Source: Clostridiales bacterium
GTDB lineage: Bacteria > Bacillota > Clostridia > Lachnospirales > Lachnospiraceae
Direction of reading: 5' to 3'
NCBI GenBank assembly: GCA_020860715.1
Contig: JAJBTU010000012.1
Coordinates: 1-63,206, forward strand
Length of the DNA: 63,206 bases
Below are positions 34,801-44,358 of this stretch, piece by piece. The number at the start of each line of letters is the position of its first letter. Position 1 is the stretch's first letter. Under the pieces are notes generated by a model, which saw only the letters and a list, made by a program, of their open reading frames with translations, did no database searches and was not told where the DNA came from. The position numbers were made by a program, and so were the translations under genes.

Positions 34801-37800
34801 TCCATCCGCGTCATAAACATATTCCACCGACGCGCTTCCGTTGGACGCCGTCAGGAGATTGCCGTCCTCATCGTAGGTGTATTCCGTCACATTTCCAACC
34901 GGATCTGTTACAGAAAGCAGATTCCCATTTTCATCGAATACGAACTGTACAGCAAGGTCTCCCGGATAAAGAATCTCCTCCCGGTTTTCCTCCTCATTCA
35001 CCAGAAGTTCCGTGACTTCCCCGTTTTCTTCCGTGACTGTAACAGAATTCTCCGTCCAGTCATAGCTTGCGGCCACCGTGTTTTCCTCTCCGGAAAGCGC
35101 CTTTATCAGGTACCCTTCCTCATCATACTCATAAGAAAGGATCCCGCCGTCACGGCCTTCATAAGATATCACATTCCCGTCTTCGTCATATGTATAACTC
35201 TCTGTCGTCCCATCCGGGTAGAGGATCTGAGACAATGCGCCTTCCTCATCATAAGAATATTCTGTCCGGTTTCCGGCGCCGTCTTCCACGGCAAGTACAC
35301 TGTTTTCTGTATCCAGCTCGACAGCCTCGCCGGAATCCATATTCTCACAGCGCAGAATGCCGTCCTCACTCTGCGTAAGGCTTATGACACCGCCCTCCTC
35401 ATCTGTGAGTGTAATCCCGTCGTCTGTCGCAGTCATTGTGTAAGTTTCGCCGTCCGTATCTGTAAGCAGGTATGCGTCGTCCTGCATGGCAATACTCAGG
35501 CTTTCCCCGTCCGGCGTCACAATCGTAAGCTGCTCTCCGTCCTCCGAAAGGACAAGGGATGCCAGTTCTTCCTCATCCTGATCCGAAAGCAGAATCGTGG
35601 AATCATCCTGCTCCGTCAGCAGATAACCATTCCCCTCGGAGTCCATCACGCTCATCTTTGTGTCGGAGACATTTACGTAAATTGCATCCTCACCTTCGCC
35701 AAGTACGATCGTTCCATCCGTCTCCACCCTGTATGAAACGGAAAACGTGCTGTCCTCATTCTCTTCCGTCTCTGCCGCCTCGCTTCCGGAATCATCCGCA
35801 TCCTCATCAGAATCAGCAGTTTCTTCATCCTGATCCGAAAAGCCGAATGTGATAGTTCCCATGTTATCCCCGGTATAAGCGACGCGAAGTTTCTCCGGGA
35901 TCGTGTACTCTGTAAATGTTCCCGTTCCGATCCAGGAATCACTCTCCACATCATAGGAAAGCAATATCTCCGTCTCGTCACCATAATGATCGGTCGAAAT
36001 CAGAGTGACCTGCCCCATTCCGAGCGGATCGCTGCAGTTGATAAATTCCACTTCAAACGTAATGTCCGGATAATCCGGCCAGAATGCGTAATATTCTGTC
36101 GAGGCCGACCCTTCCAGATAATCAAACACCGTCACCTGTTCCAGAATATCCCCCTGCGTGTCTCCATGGATCAGGTTTGTCATAGTGATGGAGGATACCT
36201 CCGCACAGTCAATGGAATAAATCAGTTCCTCAGGCTCTGTCGTAACCGTCTCACCGTCCGCCGTAACAATCACCGCGTAAAGCTGATGGGTACTCCCCGT
36301 GCCTGACAGCTGAATGTCCACCGTGAAATTCCCGGCCTGACTGACCTCGGCGCTGCCCGCCTCGCTTTGGTTGTCATAGATCGTCAGCTTGCTGCCCGGA
36401 ATGGACTTGCCGGACACCGTAAGCTGCGTGCGGGAAGTCCTGTTGGGCAGCCCCAGAGAAAAACTGTCTGCCGTAAATGACAGGGTCTCAAATGCGCCGG
36501 TCTGCTCATCCGCTGAATCTTTCGTCTGCCATGCAGCGCTTCCCTCTATTTCATAATCTCCCGCCATGAGCACGGTGCAGCGAAAACGTACCGTGCCCTC
36601 CGGCAGGGAAGGAGTGACGCAAAGCATACCATCCGTATAGTCATATTCCACCGCTGCCCCGTCAACCGTCACGCTGCCCTCGGTCAGTTCCAGATTCTCA
36701 GGAATCCTGAAGGTTAAGACCGGATTGCTGCCGCCGCAGGTGTATACCGCGCTGACATCCGCAGACATCCCCTGCGTCAGTTCGGACTGTGCCAGAGTCA
36801 GGATTCCGTCAAACTCTCCGTTCCCATACAGATGCACTTCGGTCGCGGCTCCCTCAAAATCCCAGGGATAATCATTCGGATAGTCTTCCTCTTCCCGTTC
36901 TGTATACTGCACATTTTCTCCGAAAGTATACAGAATCGAACTGCCCTCCGCCATGGAGTCAATTCCGTCCGCACCGTCCAGTGAAATGGAGGATCCCAAA
37001 GAAATCACGGATTCTGCATCCTCCGCACGGGACTCACAGACCACCGCGGCCTGTGTGCCTTTGATCACATGATCGCCGCCGATCACAGTAAGGGCGCTCT
37101 CCCAAACATTCGCATAGATTCCATATACGCCGCTGATGGAAGAGGTCCCGCCGGTAATGGAAACTGTTTTCAGCCCCGTACTGATCCCATAACGTCCGCT
37201 CTCGATTGTCAGATCACAATTTCCGATCGAGCAGCTGTGATTTCCAAATACCACAAGACCGTCCGCCGCAGAGCGAATGGTAATATCACAATCCGTGAAA
37301 TACAGATCACAGTCCGCCCAGATCGCGTTATCCTCCAGAGTTTCCGATCCGATTTCCAGTACGCTGTCAGTAAAATAAGACGCTTCTTCATTCAGGCACA
37401 GGTTTCCTGTGACGACTTCGGAACCAGTCACTTCCATGCCGCCCTCCGGATTGGAACCGCCTGACACGCTGACTGTACTGTCTGTGATGGTGAGTCTGCC
37501 GCTTTGTGTCTCCGTCTTATCCGTAAACAGGCCGCATACCGCTGTGAACTCGCTGTCTGAAATCAGCATTTCACCCACATGTAAGCACAGCAGGCCCCCT
37601 TCTCCCCCGGAACATCCGTTATCCAGAGTCAGCCGGCTCCCGCTGATTTCCAGAACCGCATCGATCGCAGCCACACCGTAGCTTTCGGCGCCCTGCGTAT
37701 TTACAATCCCAATCTGGGAATCTGCAATGCGGATCCGGCAATCCGTTCCATCCGAGCTGATCGCGCATACCTGAGAATCTACTGTAAGAGACAGGCTGCA

Positions 37801-38534
37801 GTTTTCAAAAATCGTGCTGCCGCTGTCCGATGAAACAAAGATTCCGTCCGGCTTATTTATCGTTCCGCTCAGATTTGAAAAGGAACCATCGTTCTGCCAG
37901 GTGACAGCGCATCCTTCTCCCTGTTCCGCGAAAAATTCAATCTCCAGATCCGATATCTCCATATCTGCCTGCGCGGACAGCACAGTCCCCTCTGCAGTGC
38001 TTTTCAGAAACGCATCCTCCCCGGCGCCATGCACGGTGATGGAACCGCCTGCAGAGACCGCCTGTATCTCACAGGTCCCCCGATCAGCAGATCCACTGCG
38101 TTTTCAGAGAGAATATTGTCCGTCAGGACCGAATCATAAAGTTCTACCGTCAGATCTCCGGCCGACCAGATAACTCCGTCAAACGTGATTCCGTCAAGTT
38201 TTAAAACGCCGTCCTCAAAGGATATCCCTTCCGGAAGCGCTGTTCCGGTCACAGAGCCGTTTTCCATAACCGTATATTCGCCGACACAGAGATCTGTGAG
38301 TGCTTCCGCCGCCTCTGTTTCTGCCGCTTCTGTTTCTGCCGCCGCTTCGGTTTCTGCCGCTGTTTCGGTTCCTGCCGCCGCTTCGGTTTCCTGTTCTTCC
38401 GCCTGTATTTCCTGTGTTTCCAGTTCTGCCGCAAATACACGTTTTACCGATATCTGCGGAATTGATGTAATTCCCATGGAAACTGCAAGCGCACAGGCAA
38501 GAACTTTTTGAGCTGACTTTATTTTTCCTTTCAT
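31834..38534 (-). CDS. Giant secreted beta-helix/YD-repeat (RHS-core) protein, frameshifted near the N-terminus
   Basis: Reconstructed length about 2,233 residues. Start at the ATG at 38534 (AGGAG upstream), signal peptide KVLACALAVSMGITSIPQ, an Ala/Glu/Thr-rich linker, then a right-handed beta-helix (to about 36800) and Ig-like segments. An acidic stretch leads to about 15 YD repeats (35300-33870) and an RHS core (FISADPSGQSNDW, NLYRYANNNPTQYVDVTG). After the core comes a visibly A+T-rich block (about 33790-33100) with hydrophobic helices, then Gly-rich and Ig/Big-like domains to the C-terminus. One base is missing in a C5 run (38077-38081): the signal-peptide frame and the main frame, which is open from 38034 with a GTG, join perfectly if one G is added. 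No immunity gene follows; the ASKHA gene starts 24 bases on. Confidence 0.85.
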
Positions 38535-38644
38535 ATCGTCAATTCTCCTGATCATCCATTCAAAAACATTTTGGTTTCTATTTTCCTGCACATCTGTTCT
38601 GTCCTGCTTTACTGCAAAAGCCGGAGCAGCGGCCATGGCCGTTT

Positions 38645-39610
38645 TTAATCACCAAGCAAATCTCTGATATCCGAAATGCTCAGGCTTTTGTCTTCCCCGT
38701 TGTCTTCCCCGTCCTCTTCCTGTGACGGTTCACCTTCATCATCTGAATTTGTCCCCGCGGTGTCCTCCCAGTTCAGGGATACGTCCGCAGAGAGATTGGA
38801 AACATAAATGTAAATATAATCCTGATCATCGCTGATCGACGACGCGATCACGGTGACCTTTCCCTGCGTCCGGTCTCCTTCCGGCGCAAGGTCAACCGTC
38901 ATAACGTAATCTGCAACCTCTGATGACTCATAGTCATATTCCTTATTTATGATCTGAAAGCCATAATCCGATTCAAGAAGAGACACATAGGCGGATGCCG
39001 CCGTCTCCGCATCCGCATCCAGCCGGTATTCTACCGACATTGGCACATCGCCTTTCGCCCACTCTCCCTCCAGGCCAAGGACAGTGTCCGGATCCGGCAA
39101 GGAAATACTTCCGTTTCCCTGATAATAGCTGTCCGTATCGACCAGAGTGTAATCAGAAATAGTGCTGTTAAAAGCCGTGCCATTAGAATACCCGATATTA
39201 TGCCCGAAGAAAAACTGGATCTCACCCTCATCAGGGTCCCCATTATAGGCAAGCTGTATATCCATCCCTCCGATAGTATTTGCATCCGGATCCCCTTCTA
39301 TGTTATACTCCATGTCATAAATCAGAGCTTCAAAACCATATTCTTCCATCAAAAGATCCGCATAAGCGATCACCATGTCCTGCGTGTCATAATCTGTAAA
39401 AGAACAATATGCCAGACTTTCTTCATCCGGTATAACGGTAATATCCTCCTCAGCCGCATTGAAAAAAGCGACCGGATCCGGAATCACGATCTGCGTCTGG
39501 GCAGATACCTTTTCACAGGAAATCCCCTGTGAGATGATCAGCGCCGATAAAAGTCCGGCAGCCGTTATAAAAGCAACTGTTCCTGTTCTGTTTAAACTTT
39601 TCATTTTCAT
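38645..39610 (-). CDS. Secreted two-domain acidic protein of unknown function
   Basis: A 321-residue protein with an N-terminal hydrophobic signal (VAFITAAGLLSALIISQGIS) and an acidic, disordered C-terminal tail. Between them lie two copies of a domain of about 110 residues. The first starts VIPDPVAFFNAAEED and the second SLPDPDTVLGLEGEWA; each runs through a helix with A-x-x-LL-x-x-x-YGF followed by beta strands. The same domain occurs in the upstream lipoprotein. No enzymatic motif seen. Start ATG at 39610 with AAAGGAG; 39 bases after the lipoprotein gene and 110 bases before the giant protein gene, so probably one operon. Confidence 0.75.
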   Translation of the reverse strand: MKMKSLNRTGTVAFITAAGLLSALIISQGISCEKVSAQTQIVIPDPVAFFNAAEEDITVIPDEESLAYCSFTDYDTQDMVIAYADLLMEEYGFEALIYDMEYNIEGDPDANTIGGMDIQLAYNGDPDEGEIQFFFGHNIGYSNGTAFNSTISDYTLVDTDSYYQGNGSISLPDPDTVLGLEGEWAKGDVPMSVEYRLDADAETAASAYVSLLESDYGFQIINKEYDYESSEVADYVMTVDLAPEGDRTQGKVTVIASSISDDQDYIYIYVSNLSADVSLNWEDTAGTNSDDEGEPSQEEDGEDNGEDKSLSISDIRDLLGD

Positions 39611-39649
39611 ACTCCGACTCCTTTCCTGATCACAATTTACCCCTCATTT

Positions 39650-40645
39650 TTACGGCTCATACCCGGTCCCGTCGCAGCGGGTACAGGTAACCTTCCCTCT
39701 TCCATGACATTTTATGCAGCTTTCAGATGTTGAAGACGATGTATCGCTGTGTCCGGAATAATTCGGAGTCTGGATATACACTACCTTATATCCCCTCCCG
39801 TCACAATTCGAACAATCAATCTCTTTCGTGCCATGGCATTTTATGCACATAGTCTTGAGTCCGGTGCTGCTGTCATCATCGTCGTCATCATATGTGCTTC
39901 CTGAACTGCTTCCTGAACTGCTTCCTGAACTGCTTCCCGAACCGGTGTAGTCTACCGGCTGAGTCTCTGCAGCAGTACCCGGTTCTACAAAAGTAAAACC
40001 ATTGCTGTAATAAATACTCAGGCCGGTTCTTCCGGATCCCGAATAATAATAATTTACCTGAACAAGAACATCATACGAGCTTCCATATATGTTATCATCT
40101 GTCACAGAAGGCACATCCTCTGTCCCCGTATAAGAAAATTCATAGTACTGGACGAGCAGGGCGGAGTCTGAGATATAATCGTTCTCCTTTGTATTTACCA
40201 GTGAAAGTTCATACTGGGGTTTCTGTAAAAGATCAATGACCTCCGCCACAGCAGCGGGGCCGTTATCGAGGTCAAAGCTATAGCTGACGAGGCGGCTATC
40301 GCTTCCGTATTTCATATCTTCACCGCGTGCGCAGTTCAGAAACACACCAATATCCGGAAGCACCGCTCCATCCACTTCTTCCACATCTGATGAGGCAGTC
40401 ACTTCTGCAGTCACTTCTGCATCTTCTTCTGTATCTTCTCCTATGATCATTACTGTTTCGCCGGACTGTGTCTGCGTATCGGAATCCGCCGACGCATCAG
40501 AAGACGAACCCTCTCTTGCCGCGGCGAATATGGATATGCCCGACGATGCGGAAGCTACAAGGACCGAATCATCCGTCAGCGGAGACGCACACGCTGTAAA
40601 GATCAAACCCATTGCCAAAAATAATGCTGTACCAGTCTTTTTCAT
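39650..40645 (-). CDS. Lipoprotein with DnaJ-like zinc knuckles
   Basis: A 331-residue predicted lipoprotein: signal GTALFLAMGLIFTAC gives a lipobox with the lipidated Cys at residue 19. A Ser/Ala/Thr-rich spacer is followed by one copy of the LPD-type domain shared with the downstream protein (VLPDIGVFLNCARGEDM onward). A Gly-Ser linker encoded by four 12-bp repeats leads to a C-terminal region with four CxxC knuckles: CIKCHGTK, CSNCDGRG, CIKCHGRG and CTRCDGTG. These are the zinc-binding repeats of DnaJ-type domains, rare on a secreted lipoprotein. AAGGAGG upstream of the ATG. First gene of the minus-strand secreted cluster. Confidence 0.8.
   Translation of the reverse strand: MKKTGTALFLAMGLIFTACASPLTDDSVLVASASSGISIFAAAREGSSSDASADSDTQTQSGETVMIIGEDTEEDAEVTAEVTASSDVEEVDGAVLPDIGVFLNCARGEDMKYGSDSRLVSYSFDLDNGPAAVAEVIDLLQKPQYELSLVNTKENDYISDSALLVQYYEFSYTGTEDVPSVTDDNIYGSSYDVLVQVNYYYSGSGRTGLSIYYSNGFTFVEPGTAAETQPVDYTGSGSSSGSSSGSSSGSTYDDDDDDSSTGLKTMCIKCHGTKEIDCSNCDGRGYKVVYIQTPNYSGHSDTSSSTSESCIKCHGRGKVTCTRCDGTGYEP
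39897..39944 (-). repeat. Four 12-bp tandem repeats encoding a Gly-Ser linker
   Basis: Units of CTTCCTGAACTG on the plus strand, the last one diverged, coding for Gly-Ser-Ser-Ser on the minus strand. In-frame, so expansion or contraction would only change linker length. Confidence 0.9.
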
Positions 40646-40713
40646 TGATAGAACCTCCTTATTTTCATCTTTTTCTCGTCTGATTTTTTGATATTCCGAT
40701 TACGTTTTTACAG

Positions 40714-40742
40714 ATTATAACGGAAATCTGTTATGATAGCAA
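40714..40742 (-). promoter_or_regulatory. Promoter of the minus-strand secreted-protein operon
   Basis: Minus strand TTGCTA (40737-40742), 17 bases, TATAAT (40714-40719). The spacer holds the inverted repeat ATAAC-N8-GTTAT. It is nearly the same sequence as the divergent promoter at 40865-40893. Confidence 0.85.
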
Positions 40743-40864
40743 TCAGAACTTTTTTATTTCTGATGTCTTTACCATACTCTTTTTTCTCCTGTTTTTTTCT
40801 ACTTTGAGTAGATAAAAAAATAATCTGATCCGGTATACTGCTGTTATCAGAAACAAAAGTGAAG

Positions 40865-40893
40865 TTGCTATTATAACATATTTACGTTATACT
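40865..40893 (+). promoter_or_regulatory. Promoter of the divergent secreted-protein gene
   Basis: TTGCTA (40865-40870), 17 bases, TATACT (40888-40893), with ATAAC-N8-GTTAT (40873-40890). Positions 40646-40946 hold no gene; besides the two promoters there is a TCTAC/GTAGA hairpin flanked by T and A runs at about 40793-40830 and repeated ATCAGAA/TTCTGAT words. Confidence 0.85.
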
Positions 40894-40946
40894 GGATCAA
40901 AAGGGAGTGCCTGTGATCTGTGCATCAGAAAAGGAGGATTTTAAAC

Positions 40947-42239
40947 ATGAATAAGGAAAAAACAAACCGTCTCACCAGATTATGGAGTGTGCTGCTCCTG
41001 ATCTTCTCGATGGCAGCAGCGATGTCCGTCCCGGCCGCAGCGTCCGATTCTTCTTCGTCGGAGGATCAGACGGACAAGATTTTTCTCATAGTAGGAGAAG
41101 ATTCCGAAGATGAGGTTGTTTCCGCAAAAGGCGGATTTATCGTGGAAGATACAGACGGTTCGGTGTTTATAATCACAGATCTTTCGATAGCTACGGAAGA
41201 TGTGGATCACTACGCTTTGTATGACCTGGAGGAAATGATCGGCTATGAACATCTGGAAGTCACTGGCCAGTTGACCGATTACGGCCTGCTCACACTTGAA
41301 CTTCCCGACAATGCCTCTTTGTCCTCGCGTTATGTGACGCTGGATTATCCTGAGCAGTATTCTGAATTGCATATCGTATCTTTTAATAGTGATCTGGAAG
41401 CATCAAGTGCACAGTTCATTCTGATGAATGCTTCGTTGGAAACGATCGGAAACACGGAGATCCTGACGCTGGAGGGCGTCACCGATTCGGATTCCAGCGT
41501 TGGCTGTGAACTGTTAGGTCTGATCGACGACGATGGGAATCTCATCGGTGTGACTTCGAGTGCGGGGATATCCTTTTCTCTCATGTCAGACGCGGAAGAG
41601 TTCCATTCGGAAATAGGAATAGCTAATGACGAAGAAGCAGAGACGGCTGCGGACACGTCCAACGACGAACCGGAAACCGAAGCAGCAGTGCCTCAGGATA
41701 TCGCTCTTCTGGTCGGAACCGATGCCGACGGTGAGATCGTTGCGCATTCTTCCGCTGTCGTCCTGGAAGGCAAAGACAACTCTCTGGTCGTGATGGCGGA
41801 TTCCTCTGTCTATACTTCGGAAGCAACCTCTTATCAGGTTTATACCGATACCGGTTCGGTAGAGGTCACATACACGGGCGTACGGGGAGATAGCGGAATA
41901 GTGCTGTTTTCCGCAGAGAACTGGAGCGGAGATCCGGATGAGGATTATCTGGTCTATACAGCGACACAAGCCCGTATCGGTGAATCGGCGACCCTCCTTT
42001 ATTATGATGGAGATATGGAAGTAAACGCACTGGAAATTACGATTTCCGGCTACTCCGTGCTCTTAGACGGGTTACATGGACTGGAATGTGAAAACGCCGA
42101 CTCAATCAACGAAATGCTGCTTGAAAGCGGTTCGCTCCTTCCGGCCGCGATCGTGAACGCAAATGGGGACTGTATCGGCGTCTGGATGCCGGAGAGCGTT
42201 GACGGAATATACATCAATGCCTTCGTGAAAGCGTCATAA
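40947..42239 (+). CDS. Secreted protein with two degenerate trypsin-like domains
   Basis: A 430-residue exported protein: signal LWSVLLLIFSMAAAMSVPAAA, then an acidic linker. Two repeats follow (about residues 35-205 and 245-430). Each begins like an S1/HtrA protease N-lobe (IFLIVGEDSEDEVVSAKGGF with FIITDLSI where TNxHV is usual; IALLVGTDADGEIVAHSSAV) and ends like the Ser region (LIDDDGNLIGVTS; AIVNANGDCIGVW). Neither the His nor the GNSGG Ser is kept, so catalysis is unlikely. The fold call is inference from pattern. The start at 40947 has a strong AAAAGGAGG site, whereas the upstream ATG at 40920 does not. Divergent from the lipoprotein operon, with a matching promoter. Confidence 0.75.
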   Translation: MNKEKTNRLTRLWSVLLLIFSMAAAMSVPAAASDSSSSEDQTDKIFLIVGEDSEDEVVSAKGGFIVEDTDGSVFIITDLSIATEDVDHYALYDLEEMIGYEHLEVTGQLTDYGLLTLELPDNASLSSRYVTLDYPEQYSELHIVSFNSDLEASSAQFILMNASLETIGNTEILTLEGVTDSDSSVGCELLGLIDDDGNLIGVTSSAGISFSLMSDAEEFHSEIGIANDEEAETAADTSNDEPETEAAVPQDIALLVGTDADGEIVAHSSAVVLEGKDNSLVVMADSSVYTSEATSYQVYTDTGSVEVTYTGVRGDSGIVLFSAENWSGDPDEDYLVYTATQARIGESATLLYYDGDMEVNALEITISGYSVLLDGLHGLECENADSINEMLLESGSLLPAAIVNANGDCIGVWMPESVDGIYINAFVKAS

Positions 42240-42275
42240 AAATATGTCCTAACACATTCTCGCGGAACATTTTCT

Positions 42276-42303
42276 AATATAGAGTACAAAGTTCTCTTAT
42301 ATT
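42276..42303. terminator. Weak A/T-rich hairpin between convergent genes
   Basis: AATATA-GAG pairs with CTC-T-TATATT around a short loop, in the 69-base gap between the secreted-protein gene and the MFS gene. No proper U-tract; it is the only candidate bidirectional terminator there. Confidence 0.35.
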
Positions 42304-42308
42304 TAAAA

Positions 42309-43508
42309 TTAAAACAGCCCGGAATCGCTGTACATACAGCGGCTCCGCTCCAGCGCAAGCCCCACAAGCAGCAGGATCGGGAAAATGGCCCCCGCCAGAA
42401 TACCGAGATTCAGCTGCCCTCCAAACTGCTCTGCCATCGTTCCGACGAAGGTCGGTCCGCTGCTGCAGCCAACGTCACCCGCCAGAGCAAAAAGTGCAAA
42501 CATCGCCGTCCCGCCTTTTGGGATTCCTTTCGTGCCAAGGCTGAACGTACCGGGCCAGAGAATGCCGACCGACAGCCCGCAGAGAGCGCACCCTAAGAAG
42601 CCCAGAACCGGCAGGGTCGAAAGGCCAATGATCAGATAGCTGCACAGGCAGAGCAGGCCGCTCATCCACATAAATTTCTTCAGGTCGATCTTTTCCCCGA
42701 ATTTCCCGTAAAACAGCCGGGCGCTGCCCATGGTCACGGCAAACAGCAGCGGGCCGGCCAGATCGCCGACCGTTTTCGATACCTTCAGGCCGCTCTCCGC
42801 GTAAGCGCTCGCCCACTGGCTCACCGCCTGCTCGCAGGCACCCGCGCAGGCCATCAGCAGCATGAAAACCCAGAAGGAGCCCATCGACGCCAGCTGACGG
42901 ATACTGCAGCCCTGCTCTCCTTCTTCGAGCAGCGAGCCGATCGGCACCCGTGTGAAGAAAACGCCGTTCAGAACCGGCACGATCGCCCAGATCAGTGCCA
43001 GTATCTTCCAGTTCGAAATCCCAAATACCGCAAAGAACAGACTGGAAAGCAGGACGACCCCGACATGCCCCCAGCAGTAAAAGGAATGCAGCAGGCTCAT
43101 CGCCTTTGCCTTCTCATCCCCCGGACAGGCCTCCATAATCGGGCTTACCAGCACCTCCAGAAGTCCGCCGCCTAACGCATAGATCACCACTGCAATACAA
43201 AGTCCCGCGTACGCATTCGGCAGAACATCCGGCAAAATCGTGAGCAAAATCAGCCCTGCCGCCGAAAACACATGCGCGCCGATCACACAGGGGCGATATC
43301 CGATCTGATCCGCAAACTTTGCGGACAGCAGATCCACCAGCAGCTGCACGCCGAAATTCAGCCCTGTAAGCAGCGCGATCTTATCCAGTGTAATCCCATA
43401 CTGTGACTGAAAGGTCAGAAACAGAAGCGGCGCAAAATTATTGATGATTGCCTGCACGATATAGCCGATAAAGCAGGCATAGACCGTGTGTTTATAAGTG
43501 AGTTTCAT
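42309..43508 (-). CDS. Major facilitator superfamily transporter
   Basis: A 399-residue polytopic membrane protein with about 12 hydrophobic segments, starting YACFIGYIVQAIINNFAPLL. The MFS loop 2-3 motif is recognisable as SAKFADQIGYRPC, and the central cytosolic loop carries GSLLEEGEQGCS. It resembles sugar/drug MFS carriers of the FucP-like group, but no substrate can be assigned. It is downstream of the AlkD-type gene on the same strand (75-base gap) and converges with the secreted-protein gene. Confidence 0.88.
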   Translation of the reverse strand: MKLTYKHTVYACFIGYIVQAIINNFAPLLFLTFQSQYGITLDKIALLTGLNFGVQLLVDLLSAKFADQIGYRPCVIGAHVFSAAGLILLTILPDVLPNAYAGLCIAVVIYALGGGLLEVLVSPIMEACPGDEKAKAMSLLHSFYCWGHVGVVLLSSLFFAVFGISNWKILALIWAIVPVLNGVFFTRVPIGSLLEEGEQGCSIRQLASMGSFWVFMLLMACAGACEQAVSQWASAYAESGLKVSKTVGDLAGPLLFAVTMGSARLFYGKFGEKIDLKKFMWMSGLLCLCSYLIIGLSTLPVLGFLGCALCGLSVGILWPGTFSLGTKGIPKGGTAMFALFALAGDVGCSSGPTFVGTMAEQFGGQLNLGILAGAIFPILLLVGLALERSRCMYSDSGLF

Positions 43509-43583
43509 ACCGTTTTTCTCCCATAAGATATCGTTTATTCTATCGCAAAATTTGTCCGATCACAAAACCTCAAAGTAACGATT

Positions 43584-44303
43584 TCAGTGCGATGGTCTTT
43601 TTAGAGTTTTCAGATAAGATTTACGTTCCGGAGGAATCCGATCGCTCTCCACCGCTTTCTGAATTGTTTTATTGTGCGTCCACGGGTCAAGCCGCCTCTC
43701 CTTTATAAACGGCAGGACCGCATCGTACTGCTTCGCCAGAGCCGTCGCAAAATACCACGCGATCATCATGCTGATATAATAATCCCTGTCAGAAGGAATC
43801 GCCGCCACTTCCTCCGCATATTTTAACTCAAACCGGTCATCGAGAAAATACCGCATCAGCATGCCAATTCCAAAGCGTACCGTATAAATATGTGAAGAAT
43901 CCAGCCAAAGCTCTATGTAAGGAAGCAATTTCTCCGGTTCCTTTTTAAATACTCCCGGAGACAGCTGATCACAGGTCGCCCAGTTATCAATATAAGGCAA
44001 AAACAGCTCCAGTTCCCTCAAACAGGCAGAAAAATCCTTTTCCTCCGCAATCAGAAATGCATGCAGCTGATTTTCCTCAAAATAAAAATGCGGCAGGTCC
44101 TTCATAAACTCCTCAACAAGACTGACATTGTCCGGAGATTCAGCAATCTTTCTTACTGCCGCCAGCTTTTTCGCCAGCGCACGAATCTTGGGTGTCCGCA
44201 CACCGATAAATCTTTCACGGGAAAGCGTCGGCGTCAGATTGCTCTGAAAATCCGCGTATTTCTTATCCTGAAATTCAAAAAGCAATTCCTGTATCCGTGT
44301 CAT
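43584..44303 (-). CDS. AlkD-like DNA alkylation repair protein
   Basis: A 239-residue all-helical HEAT-like repeat protein of the AlkD family, DNA glycosylases that remove bulky cationic alkyl purines. Typical segments: FIGVRTPKIRALAKKLA, then DNWATCDQLSPG with the Asp/Trp-containing DNA-contact region, and SMMIAWYFATALAKQYD. Start at the ATG at 44303 with GGGAGAAG just upstream; the longer frame to 44369 overlaps another small reading frame and has no site. Possibly cotranscribed with the MFS gene. Confidence 0.88.
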   Translation of the reverse strand: MTRIQELLFEFQDKKYADFQSNLTPTLSRERFIGVRTPKIRALAKKLAAVRKIAESPDNVSLVEEFMKDLPHFYFEENQLHAFLIAEEKDFSACLRELELFLPYIDNWATCDQLSPGVFKKEPEKLLPYIELWLDSSHIYTVRFGIGMLMRYFLDDRFELKYAEEVAAIPSDRDYYISMMIAWYFATALAKQYDAVLPFIKERRLDPWTHNKTIQKAVESDRIPPERKSYLKTLKRPSH

Positions 44304-44358
44304 TTCTTCTCCCAATGCTCTTTGCCAAAGTTCTTTGCCGGAACTTTTCAGAATCATT

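Noticed and set aside
38636-38655. CGGCCATGGCCG palindrome as a terminator before the giant gene
   Set aside because: No U-tract and it overlaps the end of the preceding gene; more likely chance.
39897-39944. Short tandem repeats as a CRISPR array
   Set aside because: 12-bp perfect units without spacers, in-frame in a coding region; the 24-bp repeats at 60461-60580 are rejected for the same reason.
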